From a bacterium (GTDB lineage: Bacteria; Armatimonadota; Fimbriimonadia; Fimbriimonadales; GBS-DC), in contig JARJMV020000251.1 in the NCBI GenBank assembly GCA_029335935.2, forward strand, positions 1 through 7,078: a stretch of DNA of 7,078 nucleotides. The letters are read 5' to 3'. Shown in pieces: positions 5,120 through 7,078 of this stretch (positions within the stretch are counted from its first letter, which is position 1; the number at the start of each line of letters is the position of its first letter). A program made the position numbers and the translations under genes. The notes beneath the pieces are model-generated. The model was not told where the DNA came from and did not search any database. It saw only the letters and a program-made list of their open reading frames with translations.

Positions 5120-7078
5120 ATGAGTGCGCCCCTGCGCGCCTACGAGCGCGCTCTCCAACAAAAACTGGACACAGGCGATGCGACCGAGCATACGCATCGT
5201 CCCGCCCTTGCCCACCTGCTCGAAACACTCGACCCCCACATCGAGGTCATCAACGAACCGAAGCGTATCGAGTGTGGCGCGCCCGACCTCGCCATCCGAC
5301 GCCGCCTAACAGGCCTCCCCGCCACCATCGGCTACATCGAAACCAAAGAGGTTGGCGCGAACCTCGACGACGCCGAGCAGTCCGAGCAGCTCCTGCGCTA
5401 TCGCAACGCCCTGCCGAACCTGATTTTGACCGACTATCGCGAGTTTCGGTGGTACATCGACGGCGAGCGGCGCACGATTGCGCACCTGAGCCGCCCTGAG
5501 GCAGTGCAAGCGCTGCTGCGCGATTTCCTGGCGCGTGCGCCTGAGCCTGTTGCCGACGCCAACACGCTTGCCCAACGCCTCGCCCGCTTGGCACACCTCA
5601 TCCGCGACACGCTCATAACCACCTTCGCGCAAGGCAAGCAGTCGCCCCTACTCAACGATTTGCGCACCGCCGTCGCCCAGACCCTGCTGCCCGATATAGA
5701 CCAGCCCCACCATCTCAGCGAGTTCGCCGACATGCTGGCGCAGACGCTCGCTTACGGGCTGTTCGCCGCGCGCTGCTATCATCAGCCTCCGCACCCGTTC
5801 ACGCGCGCCACCGCCGCCCGCGAAATCCCCCGCACCAATCCCTTCCTGCGCCAACTGTTCAACACGCTCAACGACCCCGCCCTGGAAGAGGAGCCGTTCG
5901 TCGCCTTCGTGGACGATTTGGTGTACCTGCTCAACTGCGCCGATATGCCCGCCATCCTGCAGCAGTTCCAGCAGCGCACAGGTCGCGAGGACGCCGTCGT
6001 GCATTTCTACGAGACCTTCCTGCACGCCTACGACCCGCGCCTGCGCGAGCTGCGCGGCGTCTACTACACCCCCGAACCCGTCGTCGACTACCTCGTGCGC
6101 GCAGTGCATACCCTGCTCCAGAGCGAGTTCCGCTTGCCCGACGGGCTGGCGTCGCTCAAAGACGCCGACTCGCCCCTCTATGTCCTCGACCCTGCCTGCG
6201 GCACGGGTTCGTTCCTTGCCCACATCCTGCAGTTCGTGCAAGATTGGCTCCATCAGCACGGTCTTGGGGGGCTTTGGAACGAGGAGACGCACACGCGCCT
6301 CCTGGAGCGTCTCTTCGGCTTCGAACTGCTGATGGCGCCCTACACGATTGCCCACCTGAAGCTGGGGCTGATGCTCAACGCCCACGCCACCCGCCTCGGC
6401 GTCTATCTGACCAACACGCTGGAGCTGCCCAGCGAGCAAATCCCGATGCAGCTCGGCCCGTGGCGAATCCTCTCCGAAGAAGCCATGCAGGCGAACCGCG
6501 TCAAGCGCGACACGCCTATCTTGGTGGTCATCGGCAATCCGCCCTACAGCGGACACTCCGCCAACCGCGTCGAGTGGCTGGAGCGTCTCATCCGCAGCGA
6601 CTACTACCCCCAAGACGCCCGTAAAGAGCAGAACCCCAAGATGCTGCTGGACGACTATGTGAAGTTCATCCGCTGGGCACAGTGGCGACTGGAGCGCACG
6701 GGGCAAGGCATTCTCGCCTTCATCACCAATCACGGCTACCTCGATGCGCCCACTTTTCGCGCGATGCGCCGCGCCCTGCTGGACACCTTCGACACCCTCT
6801 ACCTGCTCGACCTGCACGGTAACATCCGCCGCAAAGAGACCGCGCCCGACGGCAGCAAAGACGAGAATGTGTTCGACATCCAACAGGGCGTCGCCATCCT
6901 GATTGCCGTCAAGCGTCGCGCCGCGCCCGATCAGGCACAGGCGACCCCCGATACCCCCACCTCGCGGGTGTTCTACGCAGAGGTGTGGGGGCGGCGCGAG
7001 GAGAAGTATGAGTTCCTACACCAACACACGCTGGAGACGGTGGCGTGGACACCCCTAACACCCCGCGCCCCCCTGTAC
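5120..7078 (+). CDS. Single-chain restriction-modification enzyme, Type ISP/IIG-like: PD-(D/E)XK nuclease fused to N6-adenine methyltransferase (partial, runs off right edge)
   Basis: The frame is open for 653 codons to the window end, so the C-terminus is missing. Residues 1 to about 125 look like an Mrr-type nuclease: GAPDLAI supplies D56, GYIETKEVG supplies E74 and K76, and QLLRY supplies the Q90-xxx-Y94 motif. Residues about 145-300 are mostly helical and would connect the domains. The methyltransferase follows: RGVYYTPEPVVDYLV (312-326, motif X type), VLDPACGTGSF (355-365, motif I, AdoMet binding), FELLMAPYTIAHLKLGL (401-417), and VVIGNPPYSGHS (469-480, catalytic motif IV). The order X-I-IV and the NPPY motif indicate a gamma-class N6-adenine enzyme. 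No Walker A or DEAD-type helicase motif is seen between nuclease and methyltransferase, unlike LlaGI/LlaBIII. The target-recognition domain is expected beyond the edge. The ATG at 5120 is the first in-frame start after gatA (no GTG or TTG before it), but it has no clear ribosome binding site. Confidence 0.88.
   Translation, partial: MSAPLRAYERALQQKLDTGDATEHTHRPALAHLLETLDPHIEVINEPKRIECGAPDLAIRRRLTGLPATIGYIETKEVGANLDDAEQSEQLLRYRNALPNLILTDYREFRWYIDGERRTIAHLSRPEAVQALLRDFLARAPEPVADANTLAQRLARLAHLIRDTLITTFAQGKQSPLLNDLRTAVAQTLLPDIDQPHHLSEFADMLAQTLAYGLFAARCYHQPPHPFTRATAAREIPRTNPFLRQLFNTLNDPALEEEPFVAFVDDLVYLLNCADMPAILQQFQQRTGREDAVVHFYETFLHAYDPRLRELRGVYYTPEPVVDYLVRAVHTLLQSEFRLPDGLASLKDADSPLYVLDPACGTGSFLAHILQFVQDWLHQHGLGGLWNEETHTRLLERLFGFELLMAPYTIAHLKLGLMLNAHATRLGVYLTNTLELPSEQIPMQLGPWRILSEEAMQANRVKRDTPILVVIGNPPYSGHSANRVEWLERLIRSDYYPQDARKEQNPKMLLDDYVKFIRWAQWRLERTGQGILAFITNHGYLDAPTFRAMRRALLDTFDTLYLLDLHGNIRRKETAPDGSKDENVFDIQQGVAILIAVKRRAAPDQAQATPDTPTSRVFYAEVWGRREEKYEFLHQHTLETVAWTPLTPRAPLY

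Noticed and set aside
5648..6883. A 411-codon open frame on the minus strand opposite the restriction-modification gene
   Set aside because: It is a shadow of the plus-strand gene, which has clear family motifs across the same span. Its translation shows no recognisable domain and is rich in V, E, G and Q, as expected from reading GC-rich codons in reverse.

Overview
The window is a gene-dense stretch of a GC-rich bacterial chromosome. It holds four complete or near-complete genes of ordinary metabolism, one small secreted protein, and the first 653 codons of a restriction-modification enzyme that runs off the right edge. No tRNA, rRNA, CRISPR array, transposase or phage gene was seen. The lineage cannot be fixed from the sequence. 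The secreted protein type, the bacterial indoleamine dioxygenase and the gatC-gatA pairing would fit a deep-branching group such as Armatimonadota, but this is a low-confidence impression from memory.

Left part (1-1321, minus strand): an MFS transporter of the anion:cation symporter type. Its stop codon overlaps the ATG of a truncated gene that looks like the start of hypoxanthine phosphoribosyltransferase. The transporter has a -10 element so close to its ATG that a leaderless mRNA is likely. Positions 1322-1597 are non-coding and contain three inverted repeats. The last is a 24-bp near-perfect palindrome that includes the stop codon of the next gene.

Middle part (1598-3216, minus strand): an indoleamine 2,3-dioxygenase family haem enzyme (tryptophan to N-formylkynurenine), preceded by a 126-residue exported protein of unknown function. 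The two probably share a promoter whose -10 is a perfect TATAAT.

Right part (3284-7078, plus strand): a divergent promoter region separates the minus-strand pair from gatC and gatA, two of the three subunits of the tRNA-dependent amidotransferase that corrects Glu-tRNA(Gln) and/or Asp-tRNA(Asn). gatB is not in the window. Starting 72 nt after gatA, in the same direction, is a large gene with an N-terminal PD-(D/E)XK nuclease domain (D56, E74-x-K76, Q90-xxx-Y94) joined by a helical region to a gamma-class N6-adenine methyltransferase (DPACGTGSF and NPPY motifs). It resembles the Type ISP / Type IIG single-chain restriction-modification enzymes. The ATP-dependent helicase of classical Type ISP enzymes is missing between nuclease and methyltransferase. 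This gene is the most interesting item in the window.
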